Source: Massilia sp. YIM B02443
Lineage (GTDB): Bacteria; Pseudomonadota; Gammaproteobacteria; Burkholderiales; Burkholderiaceae_D
Direction of reading: 5' to 3'
NCBI RefSeq assembly: GCF_030411955.1
Contig: NZ_JASNRA010000019.1
Location: 1-64,000, forward strand
DNA length: 64,000 nucleotides
The stretch's first letter is position 1. Each line of letters starts with the position of its first letter. Positions 48,232-57,178 of this stretch are shown here, in pieces. The notes under the pieces are model-generated. The model was given only the letters and a program-made list of their open reading frames with translations, searched no databases and had not been told where the DNA came from. A program made the position numbers and the translations under genes.

Positions 48232-49839
48232 CTATTCCTGCATCACCCACACCGGCGCCGACCACAGCACGTTGCCGTCGTCCTGCGTCACCCTGGCGTA
48301 GTAGAAGTGCGCGCCGGGCGCCGGCGTGAAGGTAGTCACCGCTTTTTCCGACAGCCGCGTCACCGTGCCGTTGCGGCCCGGGACGCCCTCCATGATCGCC
48401 ATCGACGCCGCGCGCTTGCCGCCCTGGCTGGCGAAGTTGGCCACCAGCGTCAAGGCGCCGCCGTTGGCGAAGCGCTCGCCCATCATGCGTCCGTTGGCCG
48501 TCAGGACCAGCTGCGATTCCTTGTCCATCGTCGCGAACACGCGGCGCGCTTTCAACGCCTCGACGAAGCTGGCGCGGCTCAAGCCCACGCCGTCGGGCAG
48601 CAGCACGCCGGTGCGGTTGGTGTACGCCGCGCCCCAGTTGGCGCAGTGGTTGTCCTGGTTGCTGCTGAAGGCGACCCGGTAGCCGGCTTCCAGCAAGCGG
48701 TTGCAGGCGCCCTCGAAACTGCTGCGGCGCGTTTCGGTTTCCGTGACGTTGGTGGAGAACGCGGTGCTGTTCATCACCTCGCACAGCACCATCGCTTCCT
48801 CGCCGTCAGGCGTGTAGGCCAGCGGCACGCCATTCACCTGGAACTGGCCCGACGTTGCCGGATGGTTGAACTGCCCCACCCAGCCGCGCTCGCGCATCAG
48901 GGTGTACAGCGCCGCGTAGTCGCCGCGCGGCGTCAAGGTGTCGGCCATCAGTTCCCCTTTGGCGTTGGTCTCCCAGCCAAGCAGCTCGTCGCTGTTGAAG
49001 ATGTTGACGTGGCCGCCGTTGCCGATCACGCCCCACTCCATGCCGTACAGCGCCAGGAAGCCCGGATGCGCCTTGCTGTACGCGGCCGCCTGCGCCAGGC
49101 CGGCGCGGTACAGCGCCCTGGCCCTGGCCGGGTCGGCGTCCGGCGCGCTGCCCGCCGAGCCGTCGTACATGTGGTTGTGTTCCGAGGCCACCAGCACGTC
49201 GAGCCCGCGCGCACGGGCATAGGCGAAGGCGTCGTTTGGACCATGCGGCGCGGTGCCGGGCGGCTGCGCGCTCTTGCATTGATCGATGTCGGCGCCGCCG
49301 TCGCTGTGGCCGGTCTGGCTGTGCAGGTTGCCGAGATAGACGGTGTACGGCAGCGCCTCGGGAGCGGGCACCGCGCCGCGTTCCAGGCCGCGCGGCAGTG
49401 GCGCGAACAGCGGCAGCGAGGGCGCGGCGGGTTGGCCGACCGCGATCTCCCAGTCCTGCTCGACCTGCTCGTGCTGTTGGTTTCCTTCCCCACGGACCGA
49501 GGCGCGCAGCCGCACGCGGTAGATGCCACTCGGCGCCGATGCCTTGCCCAGGCGCCCGGACCATGGCAACGGTACCGTGACCGCCTCTCCCGCCAGCCGC
49601 GCCTGGCCGCGCCAGCGCAGCGCGACGCGTCCGCCGGGACGAATCAGCTCGACGCGCCAGTCGACGGTCTGTGCACGCCTCAAGCCGGGGTAGTCGAAAT
49701 TCATGTTGAAAGTGCGCTGCGGCGCGGCGGACTGGAACGGCGCGTGCAGCGTGGCTTCGAATTCCTGGTGTTCGCCCGGTTCGGCATGGACCAGGCCGCA
49801 GCACAGAGCCAGAGTGGAGAGGAGGAATAAGGTTTTCAT
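48232..49839 (-). CDS. secreted PHP/DUF3604-like protein
   Basis: A 535-residue protein with a signal peptide (MKTLFLLSTLALCCGLVHA). Residues to about 150 are beta-rich, then a PHP-type metal-dependent phosphoesterase-like domain begins with NLHSQTGHSDGG and continues with LVASEHNHM, and later GQFNHPATSG and SSNQDNHC. Metal-binding His and Asp residues are kept, so hydrolase activity is plausible. The substrate is unknown. AGGAGG lies too far from the ATG to be decisive; the signal peptide fixes the start. Confidence 0.75.
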   Translation of the reverse strand: MKTLFLLSTLALCCGLVHAEPGEHQEFEATLHAPFQSAAPQRTFNMNFDYPGLRRAQTVDWRVELIRPGGRVALRWRGQARLAGEAVTVPLPWSGRLGKASAPSGIYRVRLRASVRGEGNQQHEQVEQDWEIAVGQPAAPSLPLFAPLPRGLERGAVPAPEALPYTVYLGNLHSQTGHSDGGADIDQCKSAQPPGTAPHGPNDAFAYARARGLDVLVASEHNHMYDGSAGSAPDADPARARALYRAGLAQAAAYSKAHPGFLALYGMEWGVIGNGGHVNIFNSDELLGWETNAKGELMADTLTPRGDYAALYTLMRERGWVGQFNHPATSGQFQVNGVPLAYTPDGEEAMVLCEVMNSTAFSTNVTETETRRSSFEGACNRLLEAGYRVAFSSNQDNHCANWGAAYTNRTGVLLPDGVGLSRASFVEALKARRVFATMDKESQLVLTANGRMMGERFANGGALTLVANFASQGGKRAASMAIMEGVPGRNGTVTRLSEKAVTTFTPAPGAHFYYARVTQDDGNVLWSAPVWVMQE

Positions 49840-49997
49840 GATGTCAATGTTGAAACTATTTACCGTCACAACATTGCGTAGACCCATCAGAGAATTGCCA
49901 ATTCGTCCATTTTTATTGATGCGCTTTAAACAAGTCCGGCTTGCTCTCGGCCCCTCCCGGCGGGTATCGTTGCCGGGTTCCATACCACCTCATCCGC

Positions 49998-50879
49998 ATG
50001 ATCGACAAACTCGAACTGGCCCACCTGCGCACCCTGGACGCCCTGCACCGCTGCGCCAGCATCTCGGCTGCGGCCGAGCACCTGCACGTGTCGCAGCAGG
50101 CGGTCAGCCTGCAGCTGAAAAAAATCCGCACGCTGCTGGGAGACCCGCTGTTCGTGCGCACCGGCCACGGCATGACGCCGACGCCGTACGCCAAGCTGAT
50201 CGCGCCGCACGTGAGCCGGGTGCTGGCGCAGCTGAACGCGATCCCGCTGCCGTCGACGCTGCAGCCCGAGCACACCGAGCGCACGCTGGTCATCTGCGGC
50301 ACCGACTACACGCAGAAAGTGGTCGTGGCCGACCTGGTGCGCGACCTGCGCGCGCATGCGCCGAAAGTGAGTGTCGCGGTGGTCGGCATCGAAGTGGCCG
50401 AACTGGGACGCAAGATGCAGCACGGCGAGATCGACCTGGTATTCACGGTCGACGGTTCGCTCGCGCCCGGCCTGGTGGCCGAGCCGCTGTTCCTGGAGCA
50501 GTACCGCTGCGTGACCGCCAACCCGGCGCTTGCCGGCGCCACCCTGACGCCGCAGCAGCTGGCCGAACACGACTTCCTGGTGACCTCGCCCGGCGGCGCC
50601 CACTTCAAGGGATCCAGCGACGGCTGGTTCACGCGCCAGGGACTAGAGCGCCGCGTGGTGGCCGCGGCCCCCACCTTCTTCATGGCGCTGGAATACCTGA
50701 AGGGCACCGACCTGGTGGCCTTCATGCCGGCGCGCCTGCTGCCGTGCGACGGCCTGTTCGAGGTCGCGCTGACCAGGTACCCTCCCGGCTACACGGTGGT
50801 GGCCGGCCTGCATCCGAGCACGCAGGGGGATCCGTTCATGGCGTGGGTGCTGGAGCGCGTGAAGGCCAGGCTGGCATAG
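49998..50879 (+). CDS. LysR-family regulator
   Basis: A 293-residue LysR regulator. Helix-turn-helix at residues about 17-45 (SISAAAEHLHVSQQAVSLQL), then a substrate-binding domain. It is not close to a named member as far as can be seen. A Rid-family gene follows 95 bp downstream in the same direction and a secreted PHP protein diverges upstream; either could be its target. The ATG at 49998 aligns with the family N terminus. Confidence 0.8.
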   Translation: MIDKLELAHLRTLDALHRCASISAAAEHLHVSQQAVSLQLKKIRTLLGDPLFVRTGHGMTPTPYAKLIAPHVSRVLAQLNAIPLPSTLQPEHTERTLVICGTDYTQKVVVADLVRDLRAHAPKVSVAVVGIEVAELGRKMQHGEIDLVFTVDGSLAPGLVAEPLFLEQYRCVTANPALAGATLTPQQLAEHDFLVTSPGGAHFKGSSDGWFTRQGLERRVVAAAPTFFMALEYLKGTDLVAFMPARLLPCDGLFEVALTRYPPGYTVVAGLHPSTQGDPFMAWVLERVKARLA

Positions 50880-50974
50880 CATTGCTTGTATCGGCTACAA
50901 GCCGCCCTCGATTGCCGCGCACGGCCGCGCTGTCTATGCTGGTGCGCTTTCCACCAACAGCGAGCGCGAACGCC

Positions 50975-51376
50975 ATGACCATCCAGCACATCAATCCTCC
51001 CGAACTGTACGAGGGCGCCCCGCACGGCCTGTCGCACGCCACCGTCGATACGGATACCGGCCTGGTATTCGTCTCCGGCCAGGTCGACTGGGACCGCGAC
51101 TACCGCGTGCGCCACACTACCCTGCCAGAGCAGACCGAAGGCGCGGCGCGCAACCTGGCGCTGGTGCTGCAGGCGGCCGGCTCCTCGGTCGAGCGCATCC
51201 TGCAGCTGCGCGTCTACGTGCGCGGCGAGATCGGCGAACACCTGGAGACGGTGGCGCCGATCCTGGTGCGGCACCTCGGCGTGACGCGTCCGGCCCTCAC
51301 CGGTATCGGCGTGGCCTCGCTGGCTTCGCCCGACACCCTGATCGAAATCGAGGCCGTGGCCAAGCTGGCGCGTTGA
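50975..51376 (+). CDS. Rid-family protein lacking RidA arginine
   Basis: A 133-residue protein with the Rid/YjgF fold: VFVSGQVDWD, a central AARNLALVLQAAGSSVERILQLRVYV and a C-terminal IEIEAVA. RidA deaminates reactive enamines and needs an Arg in PARSxV; here the equivalent is PALTGI, with Leu instead of Arg, so canonical imine deaminase activity is unlikely. It probably belongs to another Rid subgroup with an unknown substrate. Confidence 0.82.
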   Translation: MTIQHINPPELYEGAPHGLSHATVDTDTGLVFVSGQVDWDRDYRVRHTTLPEQTEGAARNLALVLQAAGSSVERILQLRVYVRGEIGEHLETVAPILVRHLGVTRPALTGIGVASLASPDTLIEIEAVAKLAR

Positions 51377-51610
51377 TGCGCCCTGCATGGTGTGTTTACT
51401 AAAACAAGCTAAACTGGGGCCAAATTCGCGTCATATTGTCGAGACACACGATTGCGCATATAAGCTGTCAACCCGGCATTGTTACAGCCGCCGAACCCCG
51501 TTCATGCTTTCGGCATGGCCCCGGTTCCAACACGGCGGCCCAATGCCGAAAGGCGAAACGCAAACCAGAACAGGCGGCGATCCCCTACGCCGCCATCGTG
51601 TGGAGACCCC

Positions 51611-53965
51611 ATGACAGCTCGTAGCAAGCGCGGAATTTTCCTGAAATCGAACCTGCTGGCCCTGGCGCTGGTGTTTAGTGCCGGCCCCACCCCGGTCCTC
51701 GCGGCCGAACCCGGCTCGCCGGCGGCGGCGGTCAACGTCTTCATCGGCACCGGAGCCGACGGCCACACCTTCCCCGGCGCCAGCCGCCCGTACGGCATGG
51801 TGCAGCTCTCGCCGGACACGCAGGTGCGCCACTTCCGCCAGAGCTATCCGTGGGCTTCGGGCTACAACTACGCCGACGATTCGATTCTCGGTTTCTCGCA
51901 CACCCACTTCTCGGGCAGCGGCCACTCGGACCTGGGCGACGTGCTCCTGATGCCGTACAGCGGCGACACGCGCCTGGAGCCGGGCTATCCCGAGCGCCCG
52001 TTCACCGGCTACCGCTCGCGCTTCTCGCACGACCAGGAAAAGGCCGAGCCGGGCTACTACGCGGTGCGCCTGAAGGACCATGAAGTCGACGTCGAACTCA
52101 CCGCCAGCGAGCGCGTGGGCCTGCACCGCTACCGCTTCAAGCAGGGCGAGCCGGCCAAGGTGATCCTCGACCTGCGCACCAGCATCTACAACTACGACAA
52201 CAAGAACCTGTGGTCGCGCCTGCGCGTGCGCGATGGCTCGACCATCAGCGGCATGCGCGAGACGCGCGGCTGGGCCCCGGGCCGCCAGCTGTACTTCGCC
52301 GTGCGCTTCTCGCGCCCGATCGCCACGCGCCAGCTGCTCAACCGCGAAGAGGCTATCGAGTACAAGGGCTTCGCCCAGCCGGGCAAGAATCCGGGCGACC
52401 GCGCCATGGTCGAGGGCAAGGCCTTGATGGGCGACTTCCAGTTCGACGTGCCATCCGACGGCACGCTGATGGTGAAAGTAGCCATTTCGCCGACCAGCGA
52501 AGACAACGCCATCGCCAACCTGGACGAGATGCCGGGCTGGGACTTCGACGCCGAACGCGGCAAAGCAAGCAAGGCCTGGAACGAGGCGCTGGGCGCGGTC
52601 AGCGCCGAAGCGCCGGCGCCGATGCGCACCATGTTCTACACGGCCCTGTACCACAGCATGCTGGCGCCGTCGCTGTACATGGACCGCGACGGCAGCTACC
52701 GCGGCCCGGACAACCAGGTGCACAAGGCGAAGAACTTCCGCTTCCACTCGACCTTCTCGCTGTGGGACACCTACCGCGCACTGCACCCGCTCCTGACGCT
52801 GCTGGCGCCCGAGCAGCGCAACGCCGACTTCGTGCGCTCACTGATGGCGGCGCAGCAGCACAGCCCCTACGGCATCCTGCCGGTGTGGAGCTTCCATGGC
52901 CTGGAAACCTGGACCATGATCGGCTACCACGCGGTGCCGGTGATCGCCGACGCCTACATGAAGGGCATCAAGGGCTTCGACGCCGAAGAAGCGCTCAAGG
53001 CCATGACCGCCAGCGCGGAATACGGCCCGTACGGCGGCCTGGAACACTACATGAAGCTGGGCTACGTGCCGATCGACCTCGAGAAAGAAGCCGCATCGAA
53101 AACGGTGGAATACGCGTTCGACGACTGGACCATCGCGCGCATGGCCGAGAAGATGGGCAAGAAGGACATCGCCGCGCGCTACTACAAGCGCGCCCAGAAC
53201 TACCGCAACGTGTTCGACAAGGACACCGGCTTTATCCGCGCGCGTAAATCGACCGGCGAATTCCGCACTCCGTTCGATCCGAACGTCTCGAACTTCGGCA
53301 GCGACTATACCGAGGGCAGCGCCTGGCAGTATTCCTGGTACATGCCGCACGATAACGCCGGCCTGATCTCGTTCCTGGGCGGCGACGCCGGCCTGGTCTC
53401 GAAGATCGACCAGGTGTTCGACGCCAAGGGCATCGACAATATGTACGCCCACATGGAAGACATCTCGGGCCTGATCGGCCACTACGCCCACGGCAACGAG
53501 CCGTCGCACCACGTGGCCTACCTGTACAACTACGCCGGTTCGCCGTGGCGCGCGCAGGAGCGCCTGGCGCAGATCATGGCGACCCAGTACAGCGACAAGC
53601 CGGACGGCCTGGCCGGCAACGACGACCTGGGCCAGATGTCGGCCTGGTTCACCTTTACCGCGATGGGCTTCTATCCGGTGGCCCCGGCCAGCAACGAATA
53701 CGTGATCGGCCGTCCGTTCCTGGACAAGGCCACGCTGAACCTGCCGAACGGGAAGCGCTTCCGCATGCGCGCCGATAACCTGTCCGACGCCAACCGCTAC
53801 ATCGGCCGCGTGACGCTCAACGGCAAGCCGCTGGCGCGCACCTTCCTGCGCCACGAAGAAATCGTGGCCGGCGGCGAACTGGTGTTCACCATGCAGGACA
53901 CGCCGAACAAGGAATGGGGCAAGGAGCAGAGCGCCCGTCCGTACACCCAGACGCGCTATCAATAA
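51611..53965 (+). CDS. secreted GH92 alpha-mannosidase
   Basis: A 784-residue exported GH92 enzyme (signal peptide to about residue 33). GH92 enzymes are Ca-dependent exo-alpha-mannosidases. The N-terminal beta-sandwich domain contains PGASRPYGMVQLSPD and GFSHTHFSGSGHSD. The catalytic (alpha/alpha)6 domain has the general acid Glu630 in HGNEPSHHVAYLYNYAG, and the base region GNDDLGQMSAW near residue 675 is intact. GGAG lies 5 bp before the ATG. It is first in the mannoside operon, 9 bp before the second GH92. Linkage specificity cannot be read by eye. Confidence 0.9.
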   Translation: MTARSKRGIFLKSNLLALALVFSAGPTPVLAAEPGSPAAAVNVFIGTGADGHTFPGASRPYGMVQLSPDTQVRHFRQSYPWASGYNYADDSILGFSHTHFSGSGHSDLGDVLLMPYSGDTRLEPGYPERPFTGYRSRFSHDQEKAEPGYYAVRLKDHEVDVELTASERVGLHRYRFKQGEPAKVILDLRTSIYNYDNKNLWSRLRVRDGSTISGMRETRGWAPGRQLYFAVRFSRPIATRQLLNREEAIEYKGFAQPGKNPGDRAMVEGKALMGDFQFDVPSDGTLMVKVAISPTSEDNAIANLDEMPGWDFDAERGKASKAWNEALGAVSAEAPAPMRTMFYTALYHSMLAPSLYMDRDGSYRGPDNQVHKAKNFRFHSTFSLWDTYRALHPLLTLLAPEQRNADFVRSLMAAQQHSPYGILPVWSFHGLETWTMIGYHAVPVIADAYMKGIKGFDAEEALKAMTASAEYGPYGGLEHYMKLGYVPIDLEKEAASKTVEYAFDDWTIARMAEKMGKKDIAARYYKRAQNYRNVFDKDTGFIRARKSTGEFRTPFDPNVSNFGSDYTEGSAWQYSWYMPHDNAGLISFLGGDAGLVSKIDQVFDAKGIDNMYAHMEDISGLIGHYAHGNEPSHHVAYLYNYAGSPWRAQERLAQIMATQYSDKPDGLAGNDDLGQMSAWFTFTAMGFYPVAPASNEYVIGRPFLDKATLNLPNGKRFRMRADNLSDANRYIGRVTLNGKPLARTFLRHEEIVAGGELVFTMQDTPNKEWGKEQSARPYTQTRYQ

Positions 53966-53974
53966 GGGGCGGCA

Positions 53975-56290
53975 ATGACGATCAAACGTTACTGCGCCTT
54001 CGGCCTGCTGGCCGCCGCGTCCTTCACGGCGGCCGCCGACGACATGCCGCGCGTGGGCAAGGTGAGCGACCCGGTCGAATGGGTCAACACCCTGATGGGC
54101 ACCGACAGCAAGCCCGATCTCTCGAACGGCAACACCTACCCCGCGATCACGCTCCCATGGGGCATGAACCTGTGGACGCCGCAGACCGGCAAGATGGGCA
54201 ACGGCTGGGCCTATACCTACAGCGCCGACAAGATCCGCGGCTTCAAGCAGACGCACCAGCCGTCGCCGTGGATGAACGACTACGGCCAGTTCGCCGTCAT
54301 GCCGCTCACCATGCGCCCCGGCGACAAAAAACGCTTCAACCAGGACGAACGCGCCTCGTGGTTCTCGCACAAGGCCGAAGTGGCCAAGCCCTACTACTAC
54401 AGCGTGTACCTGGCCGACCATGACGTCACGGCCGAGATCACGCCGACCGAGCGCGCCGCCCAGTTCCGCTTCACCTTCCCGGAATCGAACGGCAGCTTCG
54501 TCGTCATCGACGCCTTCGACAAGGGCTCGTACGTCAAGATCCTGCCCGGCCAGCGGCGCGTGATCGGCTACAGCACGCGCCATGCGCGCGGGCCGCTGCC
54601 GAAGAACTTCCGCAACTACTTCGTGATCGAGTTCGACCAGCCGTTCGCCTCCACCGACACCTGGCAGGGCGAGGCGCTGGTCGAAGGCCGCCTGGAAACC
54701 GAGGGCGATCATAGCGGCGCCCTGGTCGGCTTCAAGACCGCCAAGGGCCAGAAGGTCAATATGCGCGTGGCCTCCTCGTTCATCAGCTTCGAACAGGCCG
54801 AACTGAATCTGCGGCGCGAACTGGGCAAGGACGATTTCGACGCCACCCGCGCCAAGGGCAAGGCAGCCTGGAACGCCGTGCTGGGCAAGGTGGCGGTCGA
54901 AGGCGGCACGGTCGACCAGACCCGCACCTTCTATTCGAGCCTGTACCGCATGGTGCAGTTCCCGAACAAGATGTACGAGATCGACGCCGCCGGCAAACCC
55001 GTGCACTGGAGCCCCTACAACGGCCAGACCCTGCCCGGATATATGTTCGCCGGCACCGGTTTCTGGGACACCTTCCGCGCCCTGTATCCGTTCCTGAACC
55101 TGGTCTACCCGTCGATCAACCGCGAGATGCAGGAGGGCCTGGCCAACGCGTTCAAGGAAGGCGGCTGGCTGCCCGAGTGGTCCAGCCCCGGCTACGCCAA
55201 CGTCATGATCGGGAATAACTCGGCCTCGGTGGTGGCGGACGCCTACATCAAGGGCGTGCGCGGCCAGGACATGGAGGCGCTGTGGGAAGCGCTGAAACAC
55301 GGCGCCAATAACGAAGGCCCGATGACGGCGGTCGGCCGCGCCGGCGTCAAGTTCTACAACGAGCTCGGTTACGTGCCCTACGACGTCGGCATCAACGAGA
55401 ACGCCGCGCGCACGCTGGAATACGCCTACGACGACTTCACCATCTACCAGCTGGGCAAGGCGCTGGGCAAGCCGCAGTCCGAGATCGCCGTCTACGCCGA
55501 ACGCAGCATGAACTACAAGAAGCTGTTCGACCGCGAGACGGGCCTGATGCGCGGGAAGAACCGCGACGGCAGCTTCCAGTCGCCGTTCAACCCGTTCAAA
55601 TGGGGCGACGCCTTCACCGAAGGGAACAGCTGGCACTACTCGTGGTCGGTGTTCCACGACGTGGCCGGCCTGGCCGAGCTGATGGGCGGACGCGAAGCTT
55701 TTGTGAAGAAGCTCGACACCGTGTTCACGCTGCCGCCGATCTACGACGAGAGCTACTACAAGGGCGTGATCCACGAGATCCGCGAAATGCAGATCGCGAA
55801 CATGGGCCAGTACGCGCACGGCAACCAGCCGATCCAGCACATGACCTACCTGTACAACTACGCCGGCGCGCCGTGGAAGGCGCAGTACTGGATCCGCGAA
55901 ACCATGAACCGCATGTACGCGCCGACCCCGGACGGCTACTGCGGCGACGAGGACAATGGCCAGACCTCGGCCTGGTACGTGTTCTCGGCACTCGGCTTCT
56001 ATCCGGTCACGCCCGGCGTAAACCAGTACGTGGTCGGCGCGCCGCTGTTCCCGAAAGCGACCGTGCAGCTCGAGAACGGCAAGCGCCTCTCGATCAACGC
56101 GCGCGGCGACGGGCGCTACGTCGACAAGCTGGCGGTGGGTGGCCGCGCCATCGAGCGCAACTGGCTCGAGCACGAGGAACTGTCGAAAGGCGCCACGCTC
56201 GACTTCAGCATGTCGGCGCAGCCCAACACCCGGCGCGGCACCAGGCCGGCGGACGCTCCCTACTCGTTCTCGCTCGACCCCAAGCGCTGA
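53975..56290 (+). CDS. secreted GH92 with Gln at the acid position
   Basis: A 771-residue exported GH92 protein (signal peptide to about residue 21). It follows the first GH92 by 9 bp. At the position of the catalytic acid it has Gln618 (HGNQPIQHMTYLYNYAG), and the base region reads GDEDNGQTSAW. From memory of the literature, a GH92 that cleaves mannose-1-phospho-6-mannose also has Gln here, since a phosphate leaving group needs no proton. The protein may therefore release mannose from mannosyl-phosphate linkages, such as fungal phosphomannans. Inactivity is the alternative. The rest of the fold is complete. Confidence 0.85.
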   Translation: MTIKRYCAFGLLAAASFTAAADDMPRVGKVSDPVEWVNTLMGTDSKPDLSNGNTYPAITLPWGMNLWTPQTGKMGNGWAYTYSADKIRGFKQTHQPSPWMNDYGQFAVMPLTMRPGDKKRFNQDERASWFSHKAEVAKPYYYSVYLADHDVTAEITPTERAAQFRFTFPESNGSFVVIDAFDKGSYVKILPGQRRVIGYSTRHARGPLPKNFRNYFVIEFDQPFASTDTWQGEALVEGRLETEGDHSGALVGFKTAKGQKVNMRVASSFISFEQAELNLRRELGKDDFDATRAKGKAAWNAVLGKVAVEGGTVDQTRTFYSSLYRMVQFPNKMYEIDAAGKPVHWSPYNGQTLPGYMFAGTGFWDTFRALYPFLNLVYPSINREMQEGLANAFKEGGWLPEWSSPGYANVMIGNNSASVVADAYIKGVRGQDMEALWEALKHGANNEGPMTAVGRAGVKFYNELGYVPYDVGINENAARTLEYAYDDFTIYQLGKALGKPQSEIAVYAERSMNYKKLFDRETGLMRGKNRDGSFQSPFNPFKWGDAFTEGNSWHYSWSVFHDVAGLAELMGGREAFVKKLDTVFTLPPIYDESYYKGVIHEIREMQIANMGQYAHGNQPIQHMTYLYNYAGAPWKAQYWIRETMNRMYAPTPDGYCGDEDNGQTSAWYVFSALGFYPVTPGVNQYVVGAPLFPKATVQLENGKRLSINARGDGRYVDKLAVGGRAIERNWLEHEELSKGATLDFSMSAQPNTRRGTRPADAPYSFSLDPKR

Positions 56291-56298
56291 GACCCGCC

Positions 56299-57156
56299 AT
56301 GGCCGCCAGACAACCGGCCATCGGCCGCATCGTCTTTCTGCTGCACCGCCAGCACAACACGCAGGCGGCCAGCCCGTTCTACCTGCCGGTGCTGCACGGC
56401 GCCGAGGAAGCCTGCCGCGAACGCGGCGTGGTGCTGGCGTTTGTGGTGGTGGGCCCGGCCGAGCCGGTGCGCGACCTGCTGCGCCTGCACCAGCCGGACG
56501 CGCTGCTGTGCGCCGGCTTCTTCGAACCCGAGATGGTGGCGGCGCTGCGCGATACGGGCAAGCCGCTGCTGCTGCTCGACATGCGCCTGCCCGGCTACCG
56601 GTCGGTCAATCCCGACCACGGGCTGGGCGGCTATCTGGCCACGCGCCACCTGATCGAGGGCGGCCGGCGCCGCATCGCCATGCTCACCGGCCCGCTGGCC
56701 CACTACAGCATCCTGGAACGCTACCGCGGCTTTCGCCAGGCGCTGTTCGACGCCGGCATGCTGGCCGATCCGGCGCTGGAGGTGCAGCTGCAGAATTCAG
56801 GCAACGCGGTCGACAACATCGGCCGCGCGCTCGACGCCCTGCTGGGCGGCGCGCGGCGCCCGGACGCCCTGTTCTGCTACAACGACAGCACCGCGCTGGC
56901 GGCGCTGCGCCACTGCCAGGCGCGCGGACTGGCGGTGCCGCGCGACATCGCCATCGTCGGCTTCGACGACATCGACGCCGCCGCCAGGGCCAGCCCGCCG
57001 CTATCGAGCGTCCGGATCGACAAGGACACGCTGGGCCGGATGGGCGTCGACGCCCTGCTCGGCACGACGGACACCGGCAGTTCACTTGCCACCCAGGCCA
57101 CCGAACAGACGCTCGCCGTGCAGCTGATGGCGCGCGCCAGCAGCACCCAGAACTGA
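56299..57156 (+). CDS. LacI-type sensor domain without DNA-binding domain
   Basis: A 285-residue protein equal to the ligand-binding (Peripla_BP_3) part of LacI/GalR regulators: ATRHLIEGGRRRIAML, ERYRGFRQALFDAGM, PDALFCYNDSTALAALRH, IVGFDDIDAA. The frame starts where the hinge would end, and the space upstream is the GH92 gene, so the usual 60-residue helix-turn-helix region is absent. There is no signal peptide, so it is cytosolic. It may be a sugar-binding modulator of another regulator. It sits in the mannoside operon, 8 bp after GH92-2. Confidence 0.82.
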   Translation: MAARQPAIGRIVFLLHRQHNTQAASPFYLPVLHGAEEACRERGVVLAFVVVGPAEPVRDLLRLHQPDALLCAGFFEPEMVAALRDTGKPLLLLDMRLPGYRSVNPDHGLGGYLATRHLIEGGRRRIAMLTGPLAHYSILERYRGFRQALFDAGMLADPALEVQLQNSGNAVDNIGRALDALLGGARRPDALFCYNDSTALAALRHCQARGLAVPRDIAIVGFDDIDAAARASPPLSSVRIDKDTLGRMGVDALLGTTDTGSSLATQATEQTLAVQLMARASSTQN

Positions 57157-57178
57157 CGCTACTTCACTTGACCCAGCC

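Noticed and set aside
52838..56173. Very long open frame on the minus strand opposite the GH92 genes
   Set aside because: It is a mirror of high-GC coding DNA: composition is Ala/Arg/His/Val-rich without any family motif, and both opposite genes are clear GH92 enzymes.
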